Positions 1-28,630 are shown, numbered from the stretch's first letter. The stretch is 64,000 bases of DNA from Mugil cephalus (GCF_022458985.1 NC_061789.1:4195501-4259500); one strand, 5' to 3'. Program-made: numbers and translations. Notes: a model not told the origin generated them from the letters alone.

Positions 1-1775
1 AAATCTTTCAGGTTTCTGCAGAGCTGCTGATTCTCTCCTTTTTTTTCCAGACTGTTGTTCATCTTCCCTTTGCCCCTACAAGGGTTTGTTTGTGCCTACT
101 GCCTGTTTACAACCAGCCTATCAGATTATACACAGGATGTGAGGGGAGATGGATTATGTGGATGTGGTCTAGGATGAAAAGGCGCCTGCTGGTCGTCACC
201 ATCATTGCATTATAATGCTCTAAAGCGCCATTCACGCTAGATTAGTCTAACCTGGACCAGGTCACGTGGTTTAGAAATTACCCCCGACCCTCTTGTGTTT
301 TAGTGGCGTCCGTCTACATCATCCCAGATATGATGCTGAGGCTCTGTCGCTTTATGTGTGGAAATAAAACATTATGTCAAAAGACTATTGATCCTGGACA
401 ATTAACAACTTACCAGGGAAACAGAGCAGATTATTCTGTGACTTTGCAACAAATATCTGTATAACTTCCATATAACACACACAACCTTCATAATTCTTGA
501 GTGAAAAGAGGCAGAAACACAACAAAACACAAGTTTACAAACTCCACCTTTACCAAAGTGATGATGTCCACCTCATCTTTCTGCCTCTGCCTACGTGGTT
601 TTCAGCTTTTCTAACAGACGCGTCATAATTCCCGATCGGGAAGAGGCGGAAAAAGTCCCTGAGATGCTGATTTAGATGACTTTTATTTTTCTGGGCCTCT
701 CATAGGAGAAATGTGATGTGTAATTATTCTTTACAAGTTAAAGACATGACTGATTTGCACAGGATTTAGATCATAGACGTCATCCACAATCATCACAAAT
801 AATTAGAAGCCTCCGTTTAATTACCAGCCTCATGTAAATGAGATTTTACAGAAGTATCAGCTGCATAGTTAGAACCAGAGCTTGTCGTGGAAAAACTCAA
901 CGAGTGAGAGTTGTTGAGATTAATGATTCAGACTCAGTTGTTGGTTTATTTGCAGATATTCTGCACAGAATGAGACACAGAGTAAAACCCAGAGAGGACA
1001 AGTTTTATAGTCCACGCTCAGGTTTGTTCCACGTGGATCTGGTGAAAGTGAACTTTCCACGTCTTGACTCACCTTCTTTCTGCATAGAAAAGGGGTGAGA
1101 AGGTCAAGAGGAAGTGTGAGCGGAGTCAAACTAAAAGGTTTCTGCACAGAAAATGTAACGTGATGCTGCACTTTTTATGAACTTTCGCTGAACTTCTGCT
1201 GAACTTATTTTGACTTGTTATGAACTCGTGTCGGTTAAAAGGTCATTTACGCAAATACAGACGGTGTTTATGAGAGAAGTAAAAATACAAATGTAATTTT
1301 CCATCACAAGTTAACATAATTATACATTTTCATTACTTAACATGTGGTTGGATCAGTTTAGTTATTAAGTTATTAAGTGTCTTAGTCCTTAAGTGATTTT
1401 ATATTCTGTCAAGAACAAGAACCTCACTTAGAAGTTTAGTTTTTTATTTTAGATTTGTCTCGACTGTAGAAACAGACAATTCAATAACCTCAATTCTTCA
1501 GAAACGCAAAATGTGAATAAAATGGAAGAGCCACACATAAATGTCCAACCAGCTACCTCCATCTTATCCTCACATGTCCAGCTTTATTTATTTATTTTTT
1601 TGGTTTTGGTAACTTCAGCCTTCCTGTAACAGTGACGTTTTCAGAGCCCTGTAAGCCGTGACTTAGCACAGGCCATTAAAGAAGTCTGGCTGTTTTCTGG
1701 GCTAATTCGCTCTCGCCGCATTAAAGGGGACATCTGTTTTCTCACCGTGCGCGCCGCCGTGTTTTGTGTCCACAG
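1..1775 (+). other. csnk1e: intron of csnk1e (upstream part)
   Basis: No exon is recognisable here. The csnk1e coding sequence resumes at 1776 in mid-kinase domain, so this stretch is most likely intronic and the preceding exon, which should encode the activation-loop region just before EQSRRDD, is outside the window. The stretch is AT-rich, has no long reading frame, and ends in a normal acceptor (CACAG, 1771-1775). Confidence 0.7.
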
Positions 1776-3475
1776 AGCAGTCCAGACGTGATGACCTGGA
1801 GTCCCTCGGCTACGTCCTCATGTACTTCAACCTGGGCTCGCTCCCGTGGCAGGGCCTGAAGGCTGCGACCAAGAGACAGAAGTACGAACGCATCAGCGAG
1901 AAGAAAATGTCCACGCCCATCGAGGTTCTGTGCAAAGGTTACCCTTGTAAGTGAACCTCGTAGAGTTACATAAACAGTCGTCAGCTGTTCTGAGCCGCCG
2001 CTTAATACTTAAATTTTTTCTTCTACAGCCGAGTTCTCCACGTACCTGAACTTTTGCCGTTCACTTCGCTTCGACGACAAACCCGACTACTCGTACCTAC
2101 GACAGCTCTTCAGGAATCTGTTCCACCGACAGGGCTTCTCTTACGACTACGTCTTTGACTGGAACATGCTCAAATTTGTGAGTTCACGTCGTCGTTTCTA
2201 ACAGAAGCATCCAGGTTTTGCTTACAGCTCCACCACAGTTCTCCGAAGCTCACGCCGCGTTGTCTCTGTGTGTCAGGGTGCCAGTCGGACGGCTGAGGAC
2301 GGGGACCGGGAGAGGAGGGCGGGGGACGACAGGGACGAGCGGATCGGAGGAGCCCCCAGGGGGTCTGCGTCCCGGGGCCTCCCTCCAGGTCCCAATCCTG
2401 GAGCTCCCAACAGGGTCAGGAACGGGCCGGAGCAAGCCATCTCTAACCCCGCCTCACGGGTGCAGCAGTCCGGTGAGTGTTCCCCAGTGATACGTGGCTC
2501 CCAGTGGAACGTGTTTCTCTTTTATTATTTGAATCAAGCGTGGCCTCTTTTTCTTGTTCGTCGTTTCTAGGCAACACGTCGCCACGCGCGATCTCTCGTG
2601 CGGAGCGGGAGAGGAAGGTGAGCATGCGGCTCCACCGCGGGGCTCCCGCCAACGTATCGTCCTCTGACCTCACGGCGCGTCACGACCAGTCGAGAATTTC
2701 TACGTCACAGGTGAGAAAACAAGTCTTTGTTTCTGAGCGTGTTCGCTTCACATGGGCTAAACGCCAGAGGAGGAGTTTTTTGGAGGAACAGAATCGTGAG
2801 CCTTATTCAGAATTTGCGGTAACGTCAGTCCTGTGTTCACACCTGACGTTATAATGTGTCTCCAGCCAGTTTGTAAATAAACATCAACAAAATTTGGGTG
2901 CAGTTTTGGGTTGGAACATTTTACAGCTTCTGTCTCTAATGGATCACGAGCTAATGTTGTTTCAGAACCACGGACAGCGCTCGTCTTTGTATGTGCATCA
3001 TGACTTAGCTAATTAACTAACACTCAAAGTTCATTTAACCTGCACAAAACTCAGATTATGGTCTCTGGTAATTAAGGTAAATGACGACACCGGTGATTGA
3101 GTAGAATAGTAACGTAACTTCAACACGGTCCCATCAGTAAATAACCACATGCTGATACATTATTTTATGACAGAATCTGTGCGCTCGTATCAAACACTTT
3201 TATTCGTTCATTTTTGTTTAGATGCATTTCCTATTTAATTTGTTATCGGCTACAAGAACATACAATTTTAAAAGCCTCTCATTAGTCCTGAATGTGTGTT
3301 CACATCAACCAAAGTAATGAGGTCAGATGAGGACAGAGATCTGGCCTCTTAAATGCAGCCTCATCATCTGATCATTTTATGTAGTTGACAGTGAAGTTGG
3401 AATCTGAAATAAAGAACTTGTTTCATTCTGTGTCGTCTGCAGGTCAGCGTGCCGTTTGAGCACATGGGGAAGTAG
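1776..3475 (+). CDS. csnk1e: casein kinase 1 epsilon, C-terminal exons (gene partial at 5' side)
   Basis: Serine/threonine kinase of the CK1 delta/epsilon group, which phosphorylates PER clock proteins and Wnt-pathway Dishevelled. Coding exons: 1776-1946, 2029-2177, 2277-2472, 2571-2710 and 3443-3475, with stop TAG at 3473-3475. The first two exons encode the C-lobe of the kinase, including [19 protein letters not shown] and [19 protein letters not shown], almost identical to vertebrate CK1 delta/epsilon. The later exons encode the regulatory tail ([20 protein letters not shown], then [10 protein letters not shown] at the end). AISR, APANV and SVPFEH in the tail resemble epsilon rather than delta. 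The N-lobe, ATP site and catalytic loop are off the left edge. The neighbours tmem184b and ddx17 also support CSNK1E. The stretch between the NTSPR exon and the kinase is Gly/Pro/Arg-rich and the least conserved part. Confidence 0.93.
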
Positions 3476-5182
3476 AAGTCTGTGGCACTGCATGCACATG
3501 AAACTGACAGGTGAGGAGGTCGAGCTCCACTTTCTATTTATTTTAATAAAGTTTCTTAATAAAGTCACACGCCTTCACTAATGAACGTCCGTTTTATTGT
3601 TGCAGGGCTGCAAGGTCTGTTCATGGCTACGGTTTCTTTTCCTTTTCCTTTCACCTTGTTTTTATGAAAAGATGATCGCTAATGGACACGTTGGAGAAGG
3701 ACAGTAAATCTGAAGGATCCAGGAAAATACATGAAGGTGTCAAACAGGCTTCTTTCTCTCATGAATCGCCACAACACAACACAACAGAAGGAAAACGACA
3801 GCGCTGCACCCCGGGCCTCCTCCTCCTCGAAAAGTTCTCTTAAAACTCCGACAAAATGTGAAGAACTGTTGGCATCTAAGGGGTGAAAAGGCATCAGGGA
3901 ATGACTGAAAAAGGCTTAATTAACAAAAAAAAAATCTTAAAATTCTTTTTGAAAGACGGCTAGAAGACGTGAGGACATGCAGGTGAGCGGACAGTGGACA
4001 CACAGGAGGACGTAAAGGACAAGCAAGTGATGTTTTAGCTGTTGTAAAGTTTCCGGTGAAGTAGCGATCATCATCTCTTTTGTGATGATTTCCTCAAAAC
4101 TTAGCCATCAGTCTTCACCGCCCCTTACTTTGCCTGTTTGTTTTTTTTTTTTTTTAAGTGTTTGGTTTTAATGTTAGTGGGTAAAGTGTGATAATACAAA
4201 GACAACACTCCTGCGTCTTGAGGGAAAAACCTCAGGAAAATTCGACCAGAGACCACAGCTGCCGATTTTGGCTAACAACCCGTGGCTGCAATTTTTACGA
4301 TAGTTCTTAATGTTACCGTTTTTTTTTTTAATTCTTTTGTTATTGGAGATAACGGGGGCAGGCTCTGTTTGCGGGGGGGGGGGGGGCATCTAATTATTTT
4401 TGTTTGTTTACTCACTGTAAATATGTTTTTTTGTTTTTTTTTATTTCAACGTAAAGCCAAATGTGGTTGTTTTTTTTTTTTTTTTTGTTTGTTTTAAGAT
4501 GTAAAGTAGAAAAACGTATACTAATGGGGGGAATAGGGGCTGAATTATTTGTGGGGGGGGTATTTAAAGTACATCTGTGGGTCGGGCTCTTGTTGCTGTG
4601 CCAGCTGGGTCATCCATCATTTTGTGTATGTGTGTACGAGCGAGAGTGAAGCTGAATCCCTTCTAAGAAACTCACGTTCTGTGTTTGAATGCGGTTTGTT
4701 TTATCTTAGTCTCTATTTATGTCGTTTTATTCTCCTGTCCTTTTTTATTCTTGATTTTCCACTATTGTAACTTATTAGAATTCCCTTTGTTTCCTCTTTC
4801 TCCTTCTTCTTCTTCTTCTGTTCCAACTCAAACACTTTTAGGGCTTTTCCCTTCTGCAAAAACTGAACACGCCAATAGTTTGATGTCACCTTTTTGTTGT
4901 TAACCTCCAGCAACCTCGAAGATGTCATTCAGAAGACGGATGCAATTGCAGGGATGTGTAAATAGCCGTGTGCTGTGTGTGTGTGTGTGTGTGTGTGTGT
5001 GATTACCTTTGTACAGGCCACCGTGGACCCAGTGGCACCAGAACTGTGCGGTGTTGGAAGAGGAAGAGGCGATTTTTGGGGGAGGGTGGGATTTCACTTT
5101 ATGTATTGTGTACTGATATCATGTACAGTTCTTTTAACACACTTTATTTACAGTATTTGTGTATATTTTATGAAGTAATAAA
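3476..5182 (+). other. csnk1e: csnk1e 3' UTR with an intron and poly(A) signal
   Basis: After the stop codon the exon continues to a good donor (GTGAGG at 3511); an acceptor TTGCAG ends at 3605. A 3'-UTR intron of 95 bp therefore splits the untranslated region, as is typical of CK1 delta/epsilon genes. The stop lies only 35 nt before that junction, too close to trigger nonsense-mediated decay by the 50-nt rule. The last exon would run from 3606 to the AATAAA at 5177-5182. It holds poly-T and poly-G tracts (4141-4155, 4372-4386, 4469-4486) and a TG microsatellite at 4973-5001. Confidence 0.6.
4973..5001 (+). repeat. (TG)n microsatellite in csnk1e 3' UTR
   Basis: About 14 TG units just upstream of the csnk1e poly(A) region. 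Confidence 0.85.
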
Positions 5183-5749
5183 ACTTAATAACGTTGCTGA
5201 CAACTTTCTGACTCTGTCCTTTGTTGATGTTTTTATTATTTTTACAGAATTTATTTACAGAAATTGTTACAGAATTTTCCTTTTGATAAGTTAGTTGATA
5301 TATATCTAATTATATATATATCTGTCCTTTATCAGCCAGTAAACACAGAGTGGCACAGTTCTTTCTAACCATTCACTTGATGTACGTACAACAACCATCC
5401 AGAGGCTTGTGATAGTTGGACATTCCCACAAACGGTGCATCAGATTTCCATTATCATTTTTGACATTTCCAACACAATGAATTATTCATCAGGTCTAATC
5501 TGTTCAATCACACAGAGTTCCAATAATATCACTGTACAGTCTTATATTGTGTTAATCTTTACATTATAAATAAATATATTATTATTATTGTCATTATTAT
5601 TATTACCCCTGGTGTAGATAATGATGGTTTTGAGGGGGAGGAGGATATTGTTATTATTTTTACTGTTAAAATAATGAAAATAAAAAATGATAATCACAAA
5701 AACAAAAACAAAAAACATCTGGATTGTGAAGTAAACTGGAAGCCTCGCC
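5183..5749. other. AT-rich intergenic spacer csnk1e-tmem184b
   Basis: Between the csnk1e poly(A) signal and the tmem184b promoter. It contains ATT/ATA-rich simple sequence (5300-5325, 5560-5605) and no supportable reading frame or RNA gene. I see nothing else in it. Confidence 0.5.
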
Positions 5750-6210
5750 TGCGCATGCGCGGAACTGCTGCTGCTGTTGCTACAGTGACGAGGGTGAAGT
5801 AACGGACCATCAGCGGTGGCTTAAAAATGTCAGAAAAACACCATTTTTTCTCTTTTACGCGTGTTGTAAATCTTTGATCGAGTGAGTCGCTTCTTAAAAA
5901 CTCGCTACTTTTATTAGTTATTGACCAATTAAGCGCTAATTTGGCCGCAAACGGAAAACGCTAACCGGGTTAGCCGTAAGCCAAGCGAGGCTAACAGAGC
6001 CCGACCGCACGGCTTTTTATTTATTTATCCGGAGAGGAGAGGCGTTTCCGGGCTTCAAACTATAATGCAGAGAACATATAAGTGGCTGGTTGTCGTCTGA
6101 ATGTCCTCAACATAACTCGTATGTGCTCCAGTTAAAAAAAAAGAAGAGGAAGAAGCTGTTGGCTAGAGACGATGAGCTAAATTGATGCCTGAAATCAGCG
6201 CAGATCGGAG
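5750..6210 (+). promoter_or_regulatory. tmem184b: tmem184b promoter and non-coding first exon
   Basis: A CpG-rich island in AT-rich surroundings. It starts with TGCGCATGCGC at 5750-5760, the palindromic consensus for NRF1, which drives TATA-less housekeeping promoters. The sequence ends in CAGATCGGAG followed by a strong donor GTAAGC at 6211. The first coding exon of tmem184b begins exactly at an acceptor (9926), so a 5'-UTR exon is required upstream, and this is the only good candidate. The transcription start site is not resolved. Confidence 0.55.
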
Positions 6211-7224
6211 GTAAGCAAAGGATGGAAGATTAGCTCCAAAAGGGATTTATTCTTATGTTTTACGCGTTTTTCCTCTTAACTGTAAATACTAATACTCATT
6301 TATTTGACCACACCCTTTTTCTCCTAAACGAAACTCGGTTGTGTGCACATATATTCTCTGTGTTGTTCAGCGCTGAGTAGCCTTCTTGTGTTTTCACCGT
6401 GTTTCTCGTATGTTTAGCTCCACTGGCCTGAAAAAACCCACTGGGGCCTTTAACAAAGACGGATGGTGTGATCGAGGTCAAAGTACAAAGCATTTGGGAT
6501 GAGCGTATCGATCCAGAAATATCGACACTCTTTATCTAGATGTGTTTGTTTTGTTTGTTTGTTTTTTTAGAATCGAACTTCACATCAGAATATCGATACC
6601 AAGTCCGCTTTCACAGTAAATATTAATACTGTTATTATGACACCGATTCTGTAATCAGTTCTAAAAAATAAAAAGGCAAAGTAAGTGTAGAGAAATGCCC
6701 CAAACCTGAGAAAGATGGTGGAAACCCTTAAATAAATTCACAGTGTTCATCACAGGCTTTCAGGAAAAGATCATGTCAACATGCTGTTGTTTCTTAACAG
6801 AAACCTACAAATGGGAAATGATTTATAAATAATTTATAATGTGACCAAGTTCTGTCAAGTCGTAACCTGAAGACCGGTCTGTCTGTTCCAAGAAGAATGA
6901 TATCGAAGTCAGAGCAACTGTTTTTATTTTCAATTTAGTTTTTTTAAATGTGACTTGCTCAGATTTTTAGTTGACTTGTTGATTTCCACTTGTTGATTGT
7001 TTAATTCTTATACAGAGGTACAAAATACATGTTTCATAATTACATTCACAGATGTTAAAAGTCATCATTTTCATATACACAAGTAGACATCTAAAAGTAT
7101 CTATAAGTATATACTATAAGTAGTATGTTAACCTTGGTATTACTTACAATCGTAATTCGTGAATCGAAAAAATAGTTGCATGGCACGTCCCTACAATGTG
7201 TGTTATATCAATAAAGCATTTAAA

Positions 7225-7500
7225 AATCAGCTGGACTTTAGAGAAGACGTTTCATTCGAGTAGCTTCTTCACTTCTAAGGGACTGGTGGGAACTTTCAGG
7301 TATAAATAGGAAACTCTGTGGGTATAATCCATCAGGAACTGGTGCAAATAATTCCCATTAATGGCTGGATACTTACCTGTTGTTGAGGGTGGAGACTGTT
7401 TGTCCCTATGATTTCTGCCCTAATGACTCATTATAGTCGTAGGCTCCAGTCTCGAGGTGTGAATGGGGTTGAAACTTCTCGGGGACAGAAGTTAAGACTG
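7225..7500. repeat. interspersed repeat, also present in micall1 intron 3
   Basis: Shares successive blocks in the same order with 41280-41600: GTAGCTTCTTCA, then GGGACTGGTGGGA / GAGACTAGTGGGA, GGAACTGGTGC / GAAACTGGTGC, TACTTACCTGT, GGCTCCAGTCTCGAGGTGT / GCCTCCAGTCTCAAGATGT, GTTGAAACTTCTCGGGGACAG / GTTGAAATTTCTTGGGGACAG. Two independent intronic insertions in the same orientation indicate a dispersed element. The class is not certain; it could be the 3' part of a retroelement. Confidence 0.6.
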
Positions 7501-8729
7501 GATTGTAAATTGATGGCAGTTTGGATTACGTCTATAGAGTACGTCCTTTACTCCTCATTCAAATCATCTGTCTGAGAGAAGACAGACACTTTTTGGATAT
7601 ACCATGACCTGAATGACTGAGAACCTTCACAGCTGTACAGTGCATGTCCTGAAACGTACCCCAGGGTTCAGTCTGTGGGATAGATGAGCTGCTTCCCTCC
7701 TGGGAACCAGTGAGCTGTTGTTGTAGGGACCTCACCCTAGATCTCATTTATTTTTAATCCATTCACAGTTGCACGAGCACTGACGAGCTGTAGAAGTACG
7801 ATAGGTGAAGTAACTATAAGTGATTGTCTGGTTATCGTGGCACGTGTCAGTAGGTGAAGTATATTAGGGAACAAGGAGACATTTTGTCCTATAAGTTGAT
7901 GTTGGGAGCAGGAAAAATGGACAAGTGGAAGGATTTGAGAGAAACTGTGATGCTAGATGACTGAAGTCTTTCTTTGTCTTCCTTGTATTCACCTAGAGTC
8001 GACTGTATTCAGTCTAGTTAATCTTTCTGGGAAAGTTAAAGTAGTGTGGAGAGGGGAGCTCGTACCTTTCCAGAAATGATCTAGTCATCCAACGCTGCCA
8101 TAAACTCCCTAACCCTCTCTGAGAGATTTCTCTCCTTGTCGCTGGTTCCAGGAAACGTTTCTCTTCTTTTTAAGTGAGCGTTCAGTATTTGTTGTTGTTC
8201 TGGTCAAACTTTACCTGTGTTGATTCTGTTTTGAGATTTATTTTGATGTATTTTGATTAATGTTGATGAGTAAAGTTGGTAGTACTGAATGATTATCTCA
8301 CCAAATATACACATTGCAAAATTTACAAGAAGTTTTTCCATGTGGTCGACATGTTTAGTGACGTGATTTTGCTTCTTTGGTTTGATGTTTGGTTGCTGAC
8401 CGACTGAAAACAGAAGAAGAAAAAGAAGAAGTAGTTCTAGTTCTCTTTTTTCTCCTTCTTTGTTTCTTGGTACTTTAGCTAACCGCCGTTCAAACACAAG
8501 GAAGTTTTTATTTTATAGCAAACCTAAAACAAATGACTATAAAAGATCCACTTGACTGAAACCTGATACCGATCTGACCCAATCATTTTGGGCTTGATTT
8601 GGGCTTGATACCGACAGGGACATACGTAGTTTTAGATGAAGCTGTGTAGCCGGAGACCAGTCATGGCGTCCATGCTGACCCCTGCCTACATCCAAAAGCT
8701 CCTAAAATAGAGATATGAACTGATGGCCT

Positions 8730-8990
8730 GGTGCGTATCTCAACATATTTGAAGAAGAAAAGCCGCCATTCATTGATTCATGGATGTTACTTTCACATGT
8801 CCTGCCTACCTATGCATTTTTGGAGTCTCCTTTATGGAAACCGTCACAATAAAGCCGATCCATGGAGGTACCACAGCACGCACATTCAAAGGTTTAGAGG
8901 AGTCTACGCCTCAGTGGGTCAGGGCTGGTTTGGTGGAAAATAGCAGCACCTATAAAATATTAGACAGTAAAGTGGTCATAATGTTCTGAC
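8730..8990. mobile_element. fragment of a teleost TIR element ending in GTGGTCATAATGTT
   Basis: The segment around 8930-8995 reads AATATTAGACAGTAAAGTGGTCATAATGTTCTGACTG in two parts, the diverged terminus of the element whose better-preserved ends occur at 52861-53129. The upstream part (TCAGTGGGTCAGGGCTGGTT, 8911-8930) matches my recollection of the internal sequence of this common fish family. Boundaries are approximate and no target-site duplication was found. Confidence 0.45.
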
Positions 8991-9925
8991 TGATTTCATG
9001 CAAATCCAAATCAGTTGTCAGCACAATCATTTTCTGTTCTTTAGTGTCGCGTAGCTTCTCGAGTGTGACGTGCTGATGTGTTATCACTTACTGCAATGCT
9101 GACTGGCGTTGACTCATCCCACAGCCAAACCTATATTTAGCCGGTGCACAGGGGTTTGAAAGTCATTGTGAAATGAGTTTTCACTGTGAATGATCAGATT
9201 ATTGGCTTCCTGGAAGCTGCTCCCAGACCCTGACGTAAGTTGGAGGGATGAGGGAGATGTGATTTGCTTGGACGCTGAGGGCGGCGGTGCACGTGGAGTC
9301 AGCTTTCTGGACGCTCCTGAGGTTGTGATCTCCGGTTCGGCCCCGTCAAGTCGTCATTAGTGGCGTTAAATGTTTTTTTTTAGAAAATAATACTTTCCCC
9401 GTCCGTTTTGTGAAAATCTTTGTTTCGTGTGATGAACGTTGTGCGTAGAGACGTGTTTGTGTGTTGCACTGAGCTCTGAGCAGATCACAGTGAACAGGAA
9501 GTGGAGAAAGTGGGTCAGCCGAGATCTCAGCTCATGGTTTTAGGGATTTTCAGCCCGCTCCCCCCTACCCCCCCCGCAACCCACGTCTCCATGCGTGTGG
9601 TTTTTACCCTCTTTTTCACCACCCTCTCCTCACCCACCTGCCTTATGCCTCCTCTTTTTTTTTTGATCTTGCTCCATCTGTCAATCCACACGATCTCTCA
9701 TGCACTTTAGACGCGTGCGCTGGCCTACTTTGCTCTGTATCCCTTTCTGTTTTCTGGTCCCAGCGTCAGTGGATGTCGGCTTCAGATTTAGGTCTCAGAA
9801 CTGTGACAAAACACGTTTGCCGTTGTTTTATTCATGCCTCATTCATTTCTTGGAATGCGACGACCTGCAGCTGAGTGCTGATATAAAATGTCTCCTCTGC
9901 AATCTTTTCTTTTCTTTCCACGCAG

Positions 9926-16532
<6,607 letters not shown>

Positions 16533-18460
16533 GCCCTCCTCCTCCTCCCCCGTACTCCTGTAGCCCACATCGTATGTTTAGCAGCTTCGTATATGAGACA
16601 AATCACACATTTTGTTTCGACCTAAACAGTCACAGGGTTTTATAATGAAAAGGGAACTCGTTTCTACAGCAGGTAAAGAGAGAAGAGGAATAAAGTGAGG
16701 GGGCAGCGAGGTGGAGGGTTGATAGCTGGCCACACTGTTTGCTTTTCTGTTGACGTCATAGTTGTCGTACGTTATCTGTGTTCGTAGGGATCACTACTAA
16801 TAACTGTGCCTGCATAGAGCATCTTAATGCTGCACAAAATCAGTCAAATATAAGCTGGAGAAAACAAGTGCCACCTTCATCTGAAACACTGCTTCCCTCT
16901 TTGATTCTTTCATTTTCTATAATCGTCTCTCCTCCTCCTCCTCCTCCTCCTCCTCCTCCTCCAACTCTCTAACGTTGCCAAATAGTGGGAACAGCAGCCT
17001 GTGCTCCCGCTAATGACAGACACTGTCCTAAAGCATTGATTTATAGCAAAACTACAGAACCTTTGAAGCGCTGCGGTTCATTTTAATATATGATTTTAAT
17101 TAGAATATTTTATTTAAATGTTTGTACTTCTTTGCTGGAGAATTATTATTGCGGAAGTGTTATAAATATACTGCGTATTTTGTCTTCGGTGTTGTTTGAA
17201 ACAACGTGTAGTAGCCTGACTCCTGGAGCTGTTGTTGTTCGCGGAGCAACGGACGGGGAACAGCTGTAGGAGAGATTTTTTAGCGTGGGCAGAGGGTCGG
17301 GCGGAAGTACGGGGCCCACACAGATTACCGAAGAAGCGACACTTCCCCGCAGAGCCGGCACAGCTGTGATGTTCTCTGGACTGTAATCCCATAATTACTT
17401 ACGTGCAGCACAGATCTGGCCTGCCTCTGCTGGCGCTATCTGTAACGGCATCGCGGCCTGTAGAGTCGTCAGGATGTGGGTCATTACAGACACAACAAGT
17501 CGTACTCCGGTATGTGGACATCTTATAGCAGGAAAGAGAAGGGAACAGAAAAAAAAAAAGCCGCAAACCTTCAGGCTGCCCAGACATCCTCTGATCTTTA
17601 TCGTCTTTGATTTCCCAGAAGCAGATACGAACTGTGTTGGAGTTAATTCGTTATCAGCTGATGTTTGTATGCGTTTTTGAAGTGGCGAGTTTGGAACTCG
17701 CTTGCGCTTGCGATCCTAAATGTTCATTGTCGGGGGCACAGCTGATTGGCCCTTTAAGATAACGTGACTTTAGGCCCAACGCTGCCTGTTGAAAACTTTT
17801 ATTCTTCGCTCGTTATGTTGAATCGAGATTTGCTCAAGTTATACACTGCAGGTAAACACGTGGTACATTACAGTATAGTCCTTTTGAGGGATGAATGTAG
17901 TCAAATTAAAGGTCAAGTTTATATCTATCACTTAACTTCCTAAAATTATATTAATTTAGCAAAATATTGAAAGTATTTGCAGCGTCCATTCCAACTGTCT
18001 TCCGCTGCTGTATAATGAACGCATCACTTTTGTATCCATGAAGTCAAAGTTTGGTGCATTTTGTTGCTTTAAGTGAAATTCACTACCTTCTACTTTGTCC
18101 CCCAGACGACAGCCCATCAAGTGCAGGCATCTTGATTGAAAATACTATCAAATGATTTATTTGATACTTGATGTAAAAGTTGGATGTTAATCTTAAAACT
18201 GAATAAATAGTTTTCCTGAAAGAAAAGAATGCTGTAAATAGTCAAACCAAGCAGTGTTCAGGATGGCGACTAATAGATTTGCTTGGCCCAGTGATTTGTT
18301 TCAGTTTCAGTTTTTTTTTTCTTGTGTTTTAATATTTCAATTTCATATATACTCCTGTTTTGTTTGAATTCTTTTTGTATATGTTTTAATTTGTATATTG
18401 GTAATATCACATGTTTTGATGCTGTATTGCTTTTCTGTTGGTGTTGCAAAGGAAATTAAA
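16533..18460 (+). other. tmem184b: tmem184b 3' UTR with three possible poly(A) signals
   Basis: Follows the TGA at 16530-16532. Possible signals: AATAAA 16689-16694 (proximal), AATAAA 18202-18207, ATTAAA 18455-18460. Mammalian TMEM184B has a 3' UTR of about 2 kb, so a distal site is plausible. It contains a (TCC)n run at 16927-16962. No other gene fits in this interval. Confidence 0.45.
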
Positions 18461-19522
18461 GACAGATGGAAGAAAAGGACTTTTATGTGTTTCTTTTTGG
18501 ACGCTTCTTTAGAACCACAAGAAGAAAGGAAGATAAAATAGCACAATGAAATAAAAATAAAAATAATATATGCAAAAGAACTACAGAATTAGCATGTGAA
18601 CAAAATCTTTACAGCTACTAAACAAGCTATAGCATAAAAATGTGCTTAAATTAGCTGTACACAAAAAACAAAAGGCAAAATGCTTTAAACATAAAATTTT
18701 ATGTGGAATATCTAAAAAGTAATTCTATATCCATTTTCTTTTTAAGTGAAAATATAATGGTAAAATAATATGGTAAATTCTAATAAATGAAGAGCTAAGC
18801 TGGACAACACGTACAATTAATGGCCAAATGCACACTTAAATATATGATTAATTATGTATCGGGGGTCATAGAATTTTTATTTGTTGAAAAAAGCGCGTTT
18901 ATTCAATTAAAAGACTACTACTTAAGAAAATGTAAATAGTACTTTGGTGGGCGGAGTCTATCTATCAGTTAGCTTTCACAAAAGCTTCCGGTTACAAGAC
19001 AGCTAAGCTAACAAAAGAAATTGTGAGGGAAGTTGAATAATAAGTACAATTAAACTTCAATTTGCTGAGCGGTAAATTTAAATATCTAATTCATTTCTTA
19101 TAAAAAAAAATATGAAAATAACAATTGTAAAAATAATTAAAATATAAGGGGCGGGGCCTTTTCATTGACTGTAACTTCCGGTCACTGCCTCAGAGCTAAG
19201 CTAACAACAACAATAACAACATAGCATTCCTGTGATTACTACCTGCTGCGTATTGCTGTAAAGTCAACTGAGCCGAAGTTAAGCGACATTTGAATCGACA
19301 ATAACATGGTTTATTGTAATATTTAACTTTTTAGCAGATGCATAACGGAGCGTCGGTTTTCTTTATTCAAACACCCGTCGACGTTTGCATTTAGCTGAAA
19401 TAGGTGCTGTGGTTTTCAGACCAGGCCAGACACGCTGACCATAAGCATAAAAAGCTACACACCAAGTGCAAATAACTGCACATTTGAATATCTGCCTAAG
19501 TCCTCATAGAAGATTTATCAAA
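18461..19522 (+). promoter_or_regulatory. ddx17: AT-rich spacer, ddx17 promoter and 5' UTR
   Basis: 18461-18940 is AT-rich with nothing recognisable. From about 18945 two similar modules occur: GGGCGGAG, CTTCCGGT and AGCTAAGCTAACAAAAGAA (18951-19020), then GGGGCGGGGC (19148-19157), ACTTCCGGTCACT and GAGCTAAGCTAACAACAAC (19173-19212). GC boxes plus ETS-type CTTCCGG sites are typical of TATA-less housekeeping promoters. The start codon at 19523 has an in-frame TAA upstream at 19448-19450. Exact transcription start unknown. Confidence 0.6.

Positions 19523-28630
<9,108 letters not shown>

Larger units (their letters stand above)
6211..9925 (+). other. tmem184b: tmem184b intron 1 (5' UTR intron)
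   Basis: A 3.7-kb intron bounded by GTAAGC at 6211 and CGCAG ending at 9925. It contains two interspersed repeats listed separately (about 7225-7500 and 8730-8990). Apart from these there is no coding evidence; the short open frames have no recognisable content. Confidence 0.5.

Noticed and set aside
8640-8720. possible coding exon (open frame with Met)
   Set aside because: No acceptor/donor pair in phase with tmem184b, and the adjoining sequence is an interspersed element.
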